Position numbers and translations under genes: made by a program. This document shows positions 44,925 to 53,846 of a DNA stretch of 64,000 nucleotides, piece by piece (within the stretch, counting starts at the first letter, position 1; each line of letters starts with the position of its first letter). This DNA is from Nitrospirae bacterium MYbin3 (GTDB lineage Bacteria > Nitrospirota > Thermodesulfovibrionia > Thermodesulfovibrionales > Dissulfurispiraceae). Location: contig PEAD01000001.1 in assembly GCA_002753335.1 (NCBI GenBank), positions 1 to 64,000 on the forward strand, given 5' to 3'. The notes under the pieces were generated by a model. That model was not told the DNA's origin, did not search any database, and saw nothing but the letters and a program-made list of their open reading frames with translations.

Positions 44925-45914
44925 TCAGTAAGGCGGGATGATTATCTTTTTTTCGGACCGTCGGATCTCTTCTATCAGCGCAGTCATCTCCTGCAGCGTT
45001 GCTGCTTTAAAAGCCTTTTCTTTATAGTGACGTATTTCGGCAAGGCCACGGATGTACCAGACAAAATATTTTCTAAAAAGCATCACGCCTCTTCTTTCGC
45101 CTTTTTCTCCTATGCATAAGTTGAGGTGTCTTGTCATTGTATTTGCGGTTTCGTCGAGCGAAGGCCTTTCAGGAACAATACCGTTTTTTAGATATTCCTG
45201 AATGTCCCGAAATATCCATGGATTGCCGAGAGCTCCGCGCGCAACAGCAACTCCGTCACAGCCTGTTTCATCAAACATTTTTTTGACCAGCTGAGGGGAA
45301 AGACAGTCACCGCTGGCTATCACAGGTATCTGCAGTGCCTGTTTAACCTCTTTTATAACTGCATAATCTACGCGTCCGCGATACCCCTGCACCCTTGTCC
45401 TGCCGTGAATAAAGAGGGCATTGATGCCTGCGTCCTGCGCAAGCAGCGCAATATTTTTTGCATTCACAGAACGTTCATCCCATCCTGCTCTTATCTTCAG
45501 AGTTACCGGAGCTTCCGCGCCTCTGACCATAATCTTAAGCAGCCGCTCCAATTTTGCAGGGGCTTTTAAAAGAGCTGCGCCGGCGCCTTTGGCCGTTACC
45601 TTGCCGACAGGGCAGGCTGCATTAAAATCTATCAGTTCAAAACCGAAACTGTTTGCAAGTTCGAGCGCTTTTCCCAGCGAAACTTCATCCTCTCCCAGCA
45701 GCTGAAGGCCGATCGGCCTGTCGGCCGGATTTGAAGGGATCATTCTGAGTGTGTTTTTGCTGCGGTATGCGAGCGCCTTGGCGCTTATCATTTCTGAGAA
45801 CGCAAAGACGCAGCCTGCTTGGCGCGTAATCAGCCTGAAAGGAAAGTCTGCAACCCCGGCCATTGGGGCTAAGATGCATTTAGAGGGTATATTTAAAACG
45901 CCTATTTTAAGCAT
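44925..45914 (-). CDS. dus: tRNA-dihydrouridine synthase
   Basis: 329 residues from the ATG at 45914 (MLKIGVLNIPSKCILAPMAGVADFPFR). The open frame runs further upstream into repeat copy 3, which is not coding. An FMN TIM-barrel enzyme that reduces uridines in tRNA D-loops. Landmarks: LAPMAGV, NAACPVGKVTAKGAGAALL with the catalytic Cys, IHGRTRVQGYRG, GCDGVAVARGALGNPW. It is most like the DusB branch. No SD is visible; the repeat element lies 28 bases before the start. Confidence 0.94.
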   Translation of the reverse strand: MLKIGVLNIPSKCILAPMAGVADFPFRLITRQAGCVFAFSEMISAKALAYRSKNTLRMIPSNPADRPIGLQLLGEDEVSLGKALELANSFGFELIDFNAACPVGKVTAKGAGAALLKAPAKLERLLKIMVRGAEAPVTLKIRAGWDERSVNAKNIALLAQDAGINALFIHGRTRVQGYRGRVDYAVIKEVKQALQIPVIASGDCLSPQLVKKMFDETGCDGVAVARGALGNPWIFRDIQEYLKNGIVPERPSLDETANTMTRHLNLCIGEKGERRGVMLFRKYFVWYIRGLAEIRHYKEKAFKAATLQEMTALIEEIRRSEKKIIIPPY

Positions 45915-45941
45915 TTCGATAGTTTTTTGAAATAGCAGCAA

Positions 45942-46029
45942 ACCACAGAGCACTCAGAGAAGCAACCATACAAAAAGAGCTCACAGAGTTTTGAATCTCT
46001 AAATTTTTCTCCTCCGTGTTCTCTGTGGT
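45942..46029. repeat. Intergenic inverted-repeat element, copy 3
   Basis: 88 bp between the divergent dus and DUF1189 genes. Left arm ACCACAGAGCACTCAGAGAA; the reverse complement of the right arm is ACCACAGAGAACACGGAGGA, about 16 of 20 identical. It is the shortest of the three copies and lies within a likely promoter region. Confidence 0.75.
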
Positions 46030-46110
46030 GAATGTTTTTTCTGATTTTTAGCTTCACATTCAAAAACCTTTTCTATTATTATATCCAATTAACAGGAGGC
46101 TAAGAGAAAA

Positions 46111-46884
46111 TTGAGAAAATTTGGGAACCTGCAAGCAGTTTACATGTCCTTTTATTCGAAAGAGCTTTATCAGGATATCGCAAAGAACTGGTCAGGTCTT
46201 TGCATTTCTTATTTTTTTCTGCTGATAATGCTTTACCTTGTGCCAGAAATGTCACGCTTTCACCAAACAATAGCCGAATATGTGGATGAGCATTCGCCCA
46301 AGTTATTAGCTCAGGTTCCTGTCATAAACATACAAAAGGGACAGGTTTCGATGGATATGGATTCTCCTCATGTGATACCTTATCCCAACAAACAGGATCC
46401 TTTAGTCATCATTGATGTTTCCGGAACAATCAATTCTCTAGATAATTCTACCGCGTTGGTGCTGTTGACCCAAAACCGGCTGCTGATAAAAAGAGATGCT
46501 AATGATGTAAGGATCATAGATCTTAAAGAGGTGGATGGCCTTAGCATAGACAAAAAACGCGTTGGTGATTGGATAGAGCTTTTTAAAAACTGGATCTCGA
46601 TCATAATCTTTCCTGTTGTTTTCGCAATAACTACTGTGCTTTATTTTCTGCTCGCGATGCTTGCGGTATCGGTGGGCAGGCTTTTTGCCAAACTGCTGAA
46701 TGCTGACCTAAACTTTCAGGCAATTTTACGGCTCTCTATCGTGTCATTCACACCAGCAACCGCCTTGCAGGCAGCGCATTCGCTTCTGGATATTGATTTC
46801 CCAATGGGGATGTCGGTCTCATTTCTGCTCGCCCTAGGCTATCTTTACAACGCAATTTCGGTAAACACAGCGAAAGAAGAATAG
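46111..46884 (+). CDS. DUF1189-like membrane protein
   Basis: 257 residues with a TTG start supported by CAGGAGG 11 bases upstream. FYSKELYQDIAKNWSGLCISYFFLLIML at the N terminus is typical of DUF1189. A first membrane segment (about 30-50), a large extracytoplasmic loop (about 50-160) and a group of three or more hydrophobic segments (about 165-250) follow. Function unknown. The stop codon is separated by only one base from the stop of the convergent MgtC gene. Confidence 0.75.
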   Translation: MRKFGNLQAVYMSFYSKELYQDIAKNWSGLCISYFFLLIMLYLVPEMSRFHQTIAEYVDEHSPKLLAQVPVINIQKGQVSMDMDSPHVIPYPNKQDPLVIIDVSGTINSLDNSTALVLLTQNRLLIKRDANDVRIIDLKEVDGLSIDKKRVGDWIELFKNWISIIIFPVVFAITTVLYFLLAMLAVSVGRLFAKLLNADLNFQAILRLSIVSFTPATALQAAHSLLDIDFPMGMSVSFLLALGYLYNAISVNTAKEE

Positions 46885-46885
46885 T

Positions 46886-47527
46886 TCAGGATATCTTTAT
46901 CTCGATTAGATTCGGGAGCGTCTTCAGGCTGCTGTAGAGCTGTTTTAATTGAGCTTGGCTGCTGTATTTAACCGACACCTCAATTTCACAGTTGTTGTCC
47001 TTTGCATTATACTTGTGCTTGGTTTCGAGCGCCTTTATTTTAAAAGCGCCGATACGCTCTTTTATATCAAGTTCCTCTATGCCTGAGGTCCTGATAGTGA
47101 GGAAAGCATACATCTCTTTAGGCAGAATGGTTTCCATATGCTTCAGGATTATCAGATTCGCTATTACAAGCAGCGTTGCAAAACCTCCGAGCCCGTATTC
47201 CCCAAAGCCTACAGCCATACCTATTGCGCTGACCATCCAGAGAGAGGCTGCGGTGGTAAGGCCTCTTATATAATTGCCGTGTTTGAGTATCGCACCTGCG
47301 CCCAAGAAACCGATGCCGGTTATTATCTGCGCAGCTATCCTTCCCGGATCGGCCGGTTTGCCGTAAATTTCGAATACTTTGATCGAAATAATAGTGAAAA
47401 GACATGAGCCCACGCAAACTATTAGCTGGGTGCGGAAGCCCGCATATTGGCCGCGTATTCGGCGTTCTATGCCTACCAGCCCGCCATAAACAGCCGCCAC
47501 AAAAAGCTTTGCGAACTCTTCAACCAT
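46886..47527 (-). CDS. MgtC/SapB family membrane protein
   Basis: 213 residues. Four to five membrane segments with the MgtC core (GGLVGIERRIRGQYAGFRTQ, GIGFLGAGAILKHGNYIRGLTTAASLW) and a C-terminal ACT-like cytoplasmic domain (about 140-213). MgtC of pathogens inhibits the F-type ATPase and influences phosphate uptake and Mg2+ adaptation; general members have unclear roles. It starts 3 bases after the PiT transporter stop, so it belongs to the phosphate operon, which agrees with the reported link of MgtC to phosphate homeostasis. Confidence 0.9.
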   Translation of the reverse strand: MVEEFAKLFVAAVYGGLVGIERRIRGQYAGFRTQLIVCVGSCLFTIISIKVFEIYGKPADPGRIAAQIITGIGFLGAGAILKHGNYIRGLTTAASLWMVSAIGMAVGFGEYGLGGFATLLVIANLIILKHMETILPKEMYAFLTIRTSGIEELDIKERIGAFKIKALETKHKYNAKDNNCEIEVSVKYSSQAQLKQLYSSLKTLPNLIEIKIS

Positions 47528-47530
47528 CGC

Positions 47531-48514
47531 TTATTTTATGGGAGGGAAAATTTTGACTATGCCCCACGCAAGGGCTATGCAGACGGGCAGTGTAAGCAGC
47601 CATGCCATCAGTATCTTGCCTGCTATGCCCCACCTGACTGCCGACAGCCGTTTGGTTGCGCCGACACCGAGTATTGACGAGGATATAACATGAGTTGTGC
47701 TCACAGGCATGCCTAAATGGCTTGCGGTGAGTATAGTGAGGGTTGCGGATGTCTCTGCCGCAAAACCATGAATGGGCTCAAGCTTGAGCATCTTGACCCC
47801 AAGGGTTTTTATAATTTTCCATCCGCCAAAGAGTGTTCCTACACCCATGGCCAGCGCAGAAACAAGCATAACCCAACCCGGAACTTCCAGTGTCTGGATT
47901 GTTCCGGCGCTAAAAAGAGCCATCGTGATTATTCCCATGACCTTCTGGGCATCATTTGAGCCATGGCCCAAGGCCATCATAGCGGAAGAAAGTATCTGGA
48001 GTCTTGCAAAATGCTTGCTGATAGTTCCGGGCGCAAGCCGCCCGAAAATGTAGAGTATAAGCTTCATAAACATATATCCAATCGCAAAACCAACTACCGG
48101 CGAAATCAGCAGCACAATGACAATCTTGGATATGCCGGCAAAGTTCAGCAGCCCCACTCCGCCGTGAGAAACGGATGCGCCTATAATACCGCCTATTAAT
48201 GCGTGTGAAGAGCTTACCGGCAGCCCCATCAATATCGTTATAAGGTTCCAGAGAAAGGCGCTTAACAAAGCCGCGATTATTACTACGTCGGTTATGGCTT
48301 TTGGATCAACAATGCCTTTGCCCATTGTCTTTGCGACAGCGGTTGTAAGAAACGCGCCTAAAATGTTCATTATCGCCGCAAGGGAAACTGCTACGGTTGG
48401 GGAAAGCACCCTCGTCGAAACTACTGTGGCTATTGCGTTGGCGCAATCGTGCCAACCATTGCTTATATCGAAGATAATAGCAAGGACTATAAGAAGAATA
48501 AGGATTTCATGCAT
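47531..48514 (-). CDS. pit: PiT-family inorganic phosphate transporter
   Basis: 327 residues with about 10 membrane segments. Both PiT inverted-repeat signatures are present: NGWHDCANAIATVVSTRVLSP near the N terminus and GHGSNDAQKVMGIITMALF in the second half, with GLPVSSSHALIGG and GMPVSTTHVISSS. It moves phosphate (as metal phosphate with H+, or with Na+). It overlaps the upstream DUF47 gene by eight bases and is followed by mgtC; this DUF47-PiT pair is a common low-affinity phosphate system. Confidence 0.95.
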   Translation of the reverse strand: MHEILILLIVLAIIFDISNGWHDCANAIATVVSTRVLSPTVAVSLAAIMNILGAFLTTAVAKTMGKGIVDPKAITDVVIIAALLSAFLWNLITILMGLPVSSSHALIGGIIGASVSHGGVGLLNFAGISKIVIVLLISPVVGFAIGYMFMKLILYIFGRLAPGTISKHFARLQILSSAMMALGHGSNDAQKVMGIITMALFSAGTIQTLEVPGWVMLVSALAMGVGTLFGGWKIIKTLGVKMLKLEPIHGFAAETSATLTILTASHLGMPVSTTHVISSSILGVGATKRLSAVRWGIAGKILMAWLLTLPVCIALAWGIVKIFPPIK

Positions 48515-49124
48515 TTTTGAGGACTATAGCTTCGAGTATGTTGGCGATGTCTTCGCATTTGTCCGAGGCATCTTCGAGATGCTGGTAAACATCTTTCCAT
48601 TTGATTATGAATATGGGATCGTTGGTTTCATTAACAAGGGTTCCGAGCGCATCCCTGAACTTTCTGTCTATACGGTTTTCGAGCCTGTTTATCTCTATGC
48701 AGTATTCCTGCACATGCGAGTACTGTTTGGCGCGCAGGCTGTTGAGCGCCTTTTGGAGCATCTCGGCAGTAAGAAGCAGGTCTTCGGATATCGAGATTGC
48801 TGCAACCGTCGGTTTGGTTATCATGTAAACAGACATTCTGTCGGTGCCGCTCCAGATAAGGTCTAATACATCGTCAATGCGTGCTGCGAGGGCATGTATG
48901 TCCTCTCTGTCAATTGGGGTCAGAAAGGTTTTGTTCAGTTCCTTCATTATCTCATGTGTGAGTATATCCCCTTCGTGCTCACAGTCGTATATGGCCTTGG
49001 TTTTCTTCTCTATGTCCTCATAGTTTTTCATAAGGTCAACGAGAATTGTCGAGGCCTTTAAGAGGTTTGCGAGCGCCTTGTCGAATATTTCGAAAAAGTC
49101 TATTTTGTGTGGAAATAAGCCCAT
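48507..49124 (-). CDS. DUF47 (PhoU-like) regulator of phosphate transport
   Basis: 205 residues, all alpha-helical, of the DUF47/PhoU-like family: CEHEGDILTHEIMKELNKTFLTPIDREDIH and DPIFIIKWKDVYQHLEDASDKCEDIANI are standard. In other bacteria these proteins pair with PiT transporters and control them. First gene of the DUF47-pit-mgtC operon. No SD is visible before the ATG, so a short or leaderless message is possible. 83 bases separate it from the divergent M16 protease gene. Confidence 0.92.
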   Translation of the reverse strand: MGLFPHKIDFFEIFDKALANLLKASTILVDLMKNYEDIEKKTKAIYDCEHEGDILTHEIMKELNKTFLTPIDREDIHALAARIDDVLDLIWSGTDRMSVYMITKPTVAAISISEDLLLTAEMLQKALNSLRAKQYSHVQEYCIEINRLENRIDRKFRDALGTLVNETNDPIFIIKWKDVYQHLEDASDKCEDIANILEAIVLKNA

Positions 49125-49207
49125 GGTTTAATAAGATAAACAAAGGCAGGTTATTTAGTCAATTTAAACATAGAATAAACTCCGGCAACTTTGTTATATT
49201 CAAAAAT

Positions 49208-50548
49208 ATGTTTGTTACAAGATTGTTTATTATTATTGTTTGCCTGTTTTTTGCTTCTGGCTCGCATGCTTCACAGATCAAAGAATACAGGCTTAAAAAT
49301 GGCTTAAAGGTGCTGATAATAGAGGATCATAAGGCGCCGCTCGCCACTTTTCAGATATGGTACAGAGTCGGGTCTATGGATGAGCCGACAGGCAAGACAG
49401 GCATAAGCCACCTGCTCGAGCATATGATGTTCAAAGGAACCCCGAAATACGGCTCGAAGGTCTTCTCGAACATAATCCAGAAAAACGGCGGTGGCGATAA
49501 CGCGCATACCAGCAAGGATTATACGATGTATTTTCAGACGCTCTCTTCCGACCGGCTGCATCTTTCGATAAAGCTCGAAGCTGACAGAATGAGAAACCTC
49601 CTCTTGAGTCCCAAGGAGGTTGCCTCCGAAAAGAATGTTGTAATGGAAGAGAGGCGCATGAGGTATGAGGATTCGCCGCAGAATCTGCTTTATGAAGAAG
49701 TGATAGCAGCCTCGATGAAAACGCATTCCTACCGTTGGCCTGTCATAGGGTGGATGTCGGATATCGCCTCGATAGAAAGAAAAGACCTTTTTGAACATTA
49801 TAGCAAAATGTATTCTCCGGATAATGCTTTCATAGTGATAGCAGGCGATGTTAATCCGGAAAAAATAATGAAGGATATTAAAAAGAATTTCGGCAAAATT
49901 AAGCCTGCGCGGTTAAGCAAAAAAAATACGATTAAAAGTGTTGTCAATTCAGAGCCTAAACAGAACGGCGAACGCAGGATATACCTGAAAAAAGAGGCTG
50001 AACTGCCTTATATTGTCATGGCTTACCATACGCCGAGTTTTCCGGACAATGACAGCTTTGCACTTGATGTATTGGCCACGGTGCTGTCGGACGGCAAGAG
50101 CTCAAGGCTGTATAAAAGCCTTGTTTACGAAAAAAAGGTGGCGCTTAATTCAGGAGCGGATTATAACGGCTTCCATCGCGCTCCGTTTCTTTTCACTTTC
50201 GGTGCGAACGCCGCACCCGCAAAGAGCGTGGAAGAAATAGAAAAGACTATTTATGAAGAAATAGAAAAAATAAAAAAAGAGCCCCCTTCTGAAAGAGAGC
50301 TGCAGAAAGCAAAGAATCAGATAGAGTCCTCTTTTGTATTTGCGCAGGATGCTACCTATACAAAAGCTTATTACTCCGGCATGTTCGAAATGCTTGGGGA
50401 CTGGAGGCTGATGGATAAATATTTAGAGGGTATTCGCAAAGTTACTGCCTATGATTTGCAGACTGTTGCCAAAAAATATTTATACGAATCCAACAGAACG
50501 GTCGGAATCCTTATACCGCAGAAAAAGAAAGGCACGCAAAGTGAATAG
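49208..50548 (+). CDS. M16 zinc metallopeptidase (active member of a pair)
   Basis: 446 residues from the ATG at 49208; the frame runs open upstream, but a signal peptide starts exactly here (about 1-22). The inverted zinc motif HxxEH is present as HLLEH (His68, Glu71, His72) in the first half, followed by the typical MMFKGTPKYGS. The second M16 domain (about 220-430) closes the chamber. It belongs to the periplasmic PqqL/YmxG-like group that degrades peptides. It overlaps the second M16 gene by eight bases, the usual active/inactive pairing. Confidence 0.93.
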   Translation: MFVTRLFIIIVCLFFASGSHASQIKEYRLKNGLKVLIIEDHKAPLATFQIWYRVGSMDEPTGKTGISHLLEHMMFKGTPKYGSKVFSNIIQKNGGGDNAHTSKDYTMYFQTLSSDRLHLSIKLEADRMRNLLLSPKEVASEKNVVMEERRMRYEDSPQNLLYEEVIAASMKTHSYRWPVIGWMSDIASIERKDLFEHYSKMYSPDNAFIVIAGDVNPEKIMKDIKKNFGKIKPARLSKKNTIKSVVNSEPKQNGERRIYLKKEAELPYIVMAYHTPSFPDNDSFALDVLATVLSDGKSSRLYKSLVYEKKVALNSGADYNGFHRAPFLFTFGANAAPAKSVEEIEKTIYEEIEKIKKEPPSERELQKAKNQIESSFVFAQDATYTKAYYSGMFEMLGDWRLMDKYLEGIRKVTAYDLQTVAKKYLYESNRTVGILIPQKKKGTQSE

Positions 50549-51527
50549 CAATAAAGTCATCCGACAGTTTTTCACGACAGCCATAATTCTGGCAATACTT
50601 TCATTTTCCGCCGAAAGTTTTGCGCTTGATATTGCAAAACAGACCCTTCCGAACGGACTGAAGGTTTTTCATTCTGAGCGTAAAAACCTGCCTATTGTTG
50701 TTTTAACTCTTTTAATAAAGACCTCTTCTCTCAATGAGACTGATGAAAAAGCGGGCACCGCATCCTTGACCGCAAAACTGTTGACCGAAGGAACAACAAA
50801 CCGAAGCTCCATACAGATCAGTGAAGAGATAGATTTCTTGGGCGCATCTATTGGTGCCGGTGCAAATAAAGATTACACAACCGTAAGCCTCGGTGTGCTT
50901 AAAAAAGATCTGCAGAAAGGATTTGAGCTTTTTGCTGATATTCTTCTTAAGCCCTCATTCCCGGAAGAAGAGCTTAAGCGGAAAAAAGAACAGCTTAAAG
51001 GCATGCTTAAAAGGCAGGAGGATGAGCCGGGGTTTCTCGCTGACAAAGCTTTTATCAGAGAGGTTTTTGGCAGCCATCCCTATGGCAGACTCTCTGAAGG
51101 AAGCGTAGAGAGCATCGATAAAATCACACGTAAGGACCTTGCCGATTTTTACAGGGCAAATTACAGGCCGGATAATGCTTTGTTGACCGTTGCGGGCGAT
51201 ATTTCAAAAACCGAGCTGGATGCGCTTATTGATCGATATCTTAAAAGCTGGACTGTAGCTGAAGTTGCCGCTCCTTCTACCCATAAAGCTCCCGAAAACA
51301 TACAGCGTAATGCTCCGAAAGTGGTCATTATTGACAAAAATATTACTCAGGCAAATATCATCTTGGGACATGCCGGAATATCTAGAGAAAATCCAGATTA
51401 TTATGCGGTATCGGTGATGAACTATATTTTAGGCGGGGGCGGGTTTGCATCAAGACTTATGAAGATTGTACGCGACGATATGGGGCTAGCGTATTCAATT
51501 CATAGCAGTTTTGCGAGCAATAAATAG
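50541..51527 (+). CDS. Inactive-type M16 partner, N-terminal part (ends at in-frame UAG)
   Basis: The GTG start at 50541 overlaps the upstream stop. A signal peptide (about 1-27) is followed by M16-like sequence in which the zinc motif is absent (TASLTAKLLTEGT in its place), as usual for the non-catalytic partner. The frame ends at the UAG 51525-51527 (codon 329), right after YSIHSSFASNK, and continues in the same frame with SGAFEVEVQTKNESA, a normal M16 segment. The product as read lacks the last 125 residues, including part of the second domain. A nonsense mutation, base error or recoded UAG are all possible. Confidence 0.8.
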   Translation: MNSNKVIRQFFTTAIILAILSFSAESFALDIAKQTLPNGLKVFHSERKNLPIVVLTLLIKTSSLNETDEKAGTASLTAKLLTEGTTNRSSIQISEEIDFLGASIGAGANKDYTTVSLGVLKKDLQKGFELFADILLKPSFPEEELKRKKEQLKGMLKRQEDEPGFLADKAFIREVFGSHPYGRLSEGSVESIDKITRKDLADFYRANYRPDNALLTVAGDISKTELDALIDRYLKSWTVAEVAAPSTHKAPENIQRNAPKVVIIDKNITQANIILGHAGISRENPDYYAVSVMNYILGGGGFASRLMKIVRDDMGLAYSIHSSFASNK

Positions 51528-51578
51528 TCTGGGGCATTCGAAGTTGAGGTTCAGACCAAGAATGAATCGGCTGATGTT

Positions 51579-51902
51579 GTGGTAAAAGAAATTCTTAAAC
51601 AGATGCAAAGAATGAGGTCGGAATATGTATCTGAACAGGAGCTTTCGGATGCAAAGGCTTATCTGACAGGCAGCTTCCCGAGAAGGCTCGAAACAACATC
51701 TAAGATAGTAGATTTTATATCAGCGGTTCAGTTCTTTAATTTAGGCGACGACTATATTCAAAAATATCCTTCCTACATCAAAAGCATCACAAAAGAAGAT
51801 GTCCGCAGGGTTGCAGAAAAATATCTCAATCCTGAGGCTTATGTGCTGGTGCTTGTGGGCAGGCAGAGCGAAATGAAGCTGCATCAGCTCCAAGCACCTT
51901 GA
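51579..51902 (+). CDS. M16 partner, C-terminal part after the UAG
   Basis: This is the in-frame continuation of the interrupted M16 gene: 17 codons after the UAG comes the first possible start (GTG 51579), with no SD. It carries the usual end of the second M16 domain (AKAYLTGSFPRRLETTSK, then YIKSITKEDVRRVAEKYLNP and the LVLVG strand). It is unlikely to be a protein of its own. Its last 77 bases overlap the 3' end of aroD on the other strand. Confidence 0.6.
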   Translation: MVKEILKQMQRMRSEYVSEQELSDAKAYLTGSFPRRLETTSKIVDFISAVQFFNLGDDYIQKYPSYIKSITKEDVRRVAEKYLNPEAYVLVLVGRQSEMKLHQLQAP

Positions 51903-52602
51903 GCCTTCGGAATATATAGACGAGCTCCGATATCGATATCTGGCCGGGCGCGGTCGGCTGAGAAACATAGCCATAAGTTATCAGAGAACCGCAGAGCGGG
52001 CTGCAGATTCTTGAAGGCAAACCTATATCTCCCATAGAAATAGAGACTATCCCATCATCCCTGTGCTTTAGAGTGAATTCTGTCAGTCTGAACATATCCT
52101 GCCTGCTTTTCCCGGTTACCGCTATTTTTACTAAATCAGCTCCCAAACTTTTTCCTTTTTGAAAAATATCTTCTAGAAAACTATTGTCAGGCGTGTATTC
52201 GAAATTATGATACGAACCCAGAACTATCTTTTCGTGCGTATCACATAGGTGCCGAAGATCCTTGAAGAGTTCCGGCGAGCTTATTTCAACATCAACGATA
52301 TCTGCCAAATTGATAATATTAGAAAATATCGAGAGCCTGTCCGCAATCTCCTGTCTGCCGCCTTCTGCAACCGAGCGGATAGTTGCAATTATAGGTTTTT
52401 TGTATTTATCAACCGCTTTGCAAAAGATATTTTTAACATGCTTAACGGCAACATCTTCGAACATATCAATACGCAGCTCTAGGATGTCCGCAGCGCCTAC
52501 CGTCGCATTTTCGAGCGTAATAACATCATTGTCCGTAAGGCTGCCGGCTATGAGAGGGAAATCTCCGATTTTTTTTGTGCTGTGGATATAAAGTTCAGGC
52601 AT
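51826..52602 (-). CDS. aroD: Type I 3-dehydroquinate dehydratase
   Basis: 258 residues. Third step of the shikimate pathway by Schiff-base chemistry. LELRID, SYHNFEYTP with the catalytic His, DLVKIAVTG with the Schiff-base Lys and PTAPGQISI near the end are diagnostic. The family normally stops soon after this last motif; here about 20 more residues (from VLGADAASF on) are read from the antisense of the M16 gene, suggesting that the original stop was lost. SD GAGGTGA precedes the ATG. It lies 69 bases downstream of comF. Confidence 0.93.
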   Translation of the reverse strand: MPELYIHSTKKIGDFPLIAGSLTDNDVITLENATVGAADILELRIDMFEDVAVKHVKNIFCKAVDKYKKPIIATIRSVAEGGRQEIADRLSIFSNIINLADIVDVEISSPELFKDLRHLCDTHEKIVLGSYHNFEYTPDNSFLEDIFQKGKSLGADLVKIAVTGKSRQDMFRLTEFTLKHRDDGIVSISMGDIGLPSRICSPLCGSLITYGYVSQPTAPGQISISELVYIFRRLKVLGADAASFRSACPQAPAHKPQD

Positions 52603-52671
52603 GAATCACCTCTAAGTTAAATTTATAATTATTATACTTGACCGCTTTATAAAAAATCCGTTTTCTTCTTC

Positions 52672-53400
52672 TCAGCTCTGTTTTGTGGTATTTATGGCAG
52701 AACGGGCAAGCGCAGCCACACAAACATCGGCAGCACCCTGCTCCAGAAGAGTCCGGGCACACTCGCGGGCTGTGGCTCCTGTTGTGACAACATCATCAAC
52801 CAAAAGAACGCGCAGCCCCTTTACCTCTTCTGACGAACTGAAAGCCCCTTTGAGGTTTTTTTGCCTCTCGTTTCTGTTCAATGAATATTGGGGCATAGTA
52901 GCCCTATTTTTAATAAGCACATTATTCAAAATAGGCATTCCCCCCGCTTTAGAAAGAACGGCCGCAAGCGCAGTCGTCTGGTTAAATCCGCGCTCAATCA
53001 GGCTTGCCTTATGAAGAGGCACAGGAACAATGCAATCGGTGTTTTTAAGCATCGCATTCTTTAACGCTGCGTGCAGAAGAAAAGCGCCCAGCGGAGCAGC
53101 AAGCTTTCTTGCAGAGCAGAATTTAAATCTGTGAATAGCCTCTTTCAATACCCCCTCATATATGCCGTAAAAGGATACCTTTGTAAATGGCTGCTTGTTT
53201 TTAAGGCAAGAATCGCAGACCGAAGCATAATTTGATACTGCTGGTTCTCCACAAACAGGACAGGCGGCGCCTATGTAAGGTTTTATCTTGGCCCAGCAGG
53301 CTGTGCAAAAAGGATCATGCAGAAAAATGTCAGAATTGTTTTTGCAGACAGGACATTTTGATGGGAATAAAACGTTTATTATCAATCCAATATTAAACAT
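52672..53400 (-). CDS. comF: ComF-family phosphoribosyltransferase-like protein
   Basis: 242 residues. Two zinc-ribbon-like Cys pairs at the N terminus (KCPVC, then FCTAC, ACPVC, CDSC) precede a phosphoribosyltransferase fold with the PRPP loop VLLVDDVVTTGATA near residue 200. ComF is needed for DNA uptake in naturally competent bacteria, probably in handling single-stranded DNA in the cytoplasm. All four Cys pairs are kept. No SD is obvious. It is divergent from the FlaG operon. Confidence 0.92.
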   Translation of the reverse strand: MFNIGLIINVLFPSKCPVCKNNSDIFLHDPFCTACWAKIKPYIGAACPVCGEPAVSNYASVCDSCLKNKQPFTKVSFYGIYEGVLKEAIHRFKFCSARKLAAPLGAFLLHAALKNAMLKNTDCIVPVPLHKASLIERGFNQTTALAAVLSKAGGMPILNNVLIKNRATMPQYSLNRNERQKNLKGAFSSSEEVKGLRVLLVDDVVTTGATARECARTLLEQGAADVCVAALARSAINTTKQS

Positions 53401-53447
53401 GTGACACCATAGCAGGAGCTATCAAAAAACATCAACTTTTTATGGAT

Positions 53448-53474
53448 TAAAGGTTTTTTTGCAGACCCCGATAA
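53448..53474 (+). promoter_or_regulatory. Sigma28 (FliA) promoter of the FlaG pair
   Basis: TAAA (53448-53451), exactly 15 bases, then CCCGATAA (53467-53474); the consensus is TAAA-N15-GCCGATAA, so only the first G differs. It lies 40 bases before the ATG at 53515 and fits the flagellar gene downstream. Confidence 0.8.
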
Positions 53475-53514
53475 AGAAAATGTACAATAGTCTTCATTCG
53501 AGGAGGGACGCAAA

Positions 53515-53832
53515 ATGCCGGTAAATACAGTTGCTCCATATGTACCACCACAGAACACAGACGACCTTAGAAAAACAATGGATGACCCTCGCAGTAAGGG
53601 GCAGCCGGTTAACACAAACGGCGCAAGCGTTCAGGCGCAGACACAGCAAAATGCTACATTAACGCCGCAGGCTATAGGCCCTGCTGTTCGCGTTGATATT
53701 TCTAATCAGGCCCGGCAGGTGGCAGGCAGTTCTGCCGAAAAAACCTCAGGTACCAAAAAAGAGGATGATCAAGCCTCGGCCAAGAAGGACGGCGGAGCAT
53801 CAGTAAAGCGTAAAATAGACGTAGTAGCCTAA
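53515..53832 (+). CDS. Small disordered protein upstream of flaG
   Basis: 105 residues, rich in Gln, Asn, Ser, Lys and Ala and predicted mostly unfolded; no signal peptide. The only patterned part is VRVDISNQARQVA near the middle, which resembles short segments in flagellar proteins. SD GAGGAGGG is seven bases before the ATG. It shares the sigma28 promoter and is 14 bases from flaG. I do not recognise the family; a flagellar role is inferred from promoter and neighbour. Confidence 0.7.
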   Translation: MPVNTVAPYVPPQNTDDLRKTMDDPRSKGQPVNTNGASVQAQTQQNATLTPQAIGPAVRVDISNQARQVAGSSAEKTSGTKKEDDQASAKKDGGASVKRKIDVVA

Positions 53833-53846
53833 GTGGGGGAGTAGAA

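Noticed and set aside
45915-45953. Longer N terminus of Dus starting in the repeat element
   Set aside because: The extra residues come from the CTGTGGTTTG end of repeat copy 3, and Dus homology begins after the ATG at 45914.
49046-49207. Upstream extension of the M16 protease frame to an earlier start
   Set aside because: It runs into the DUF47 gene on the other strand and would place the signal peptide inside the protein; the ATG at 49208 starts a normal signal peptide.
51525-51527. UAG read as pyrrolysine
   Set aside because: No pyl gene or PYLIS-like support is visible and a second, UAA, interruption exists; kept only as a test, not as a claim.
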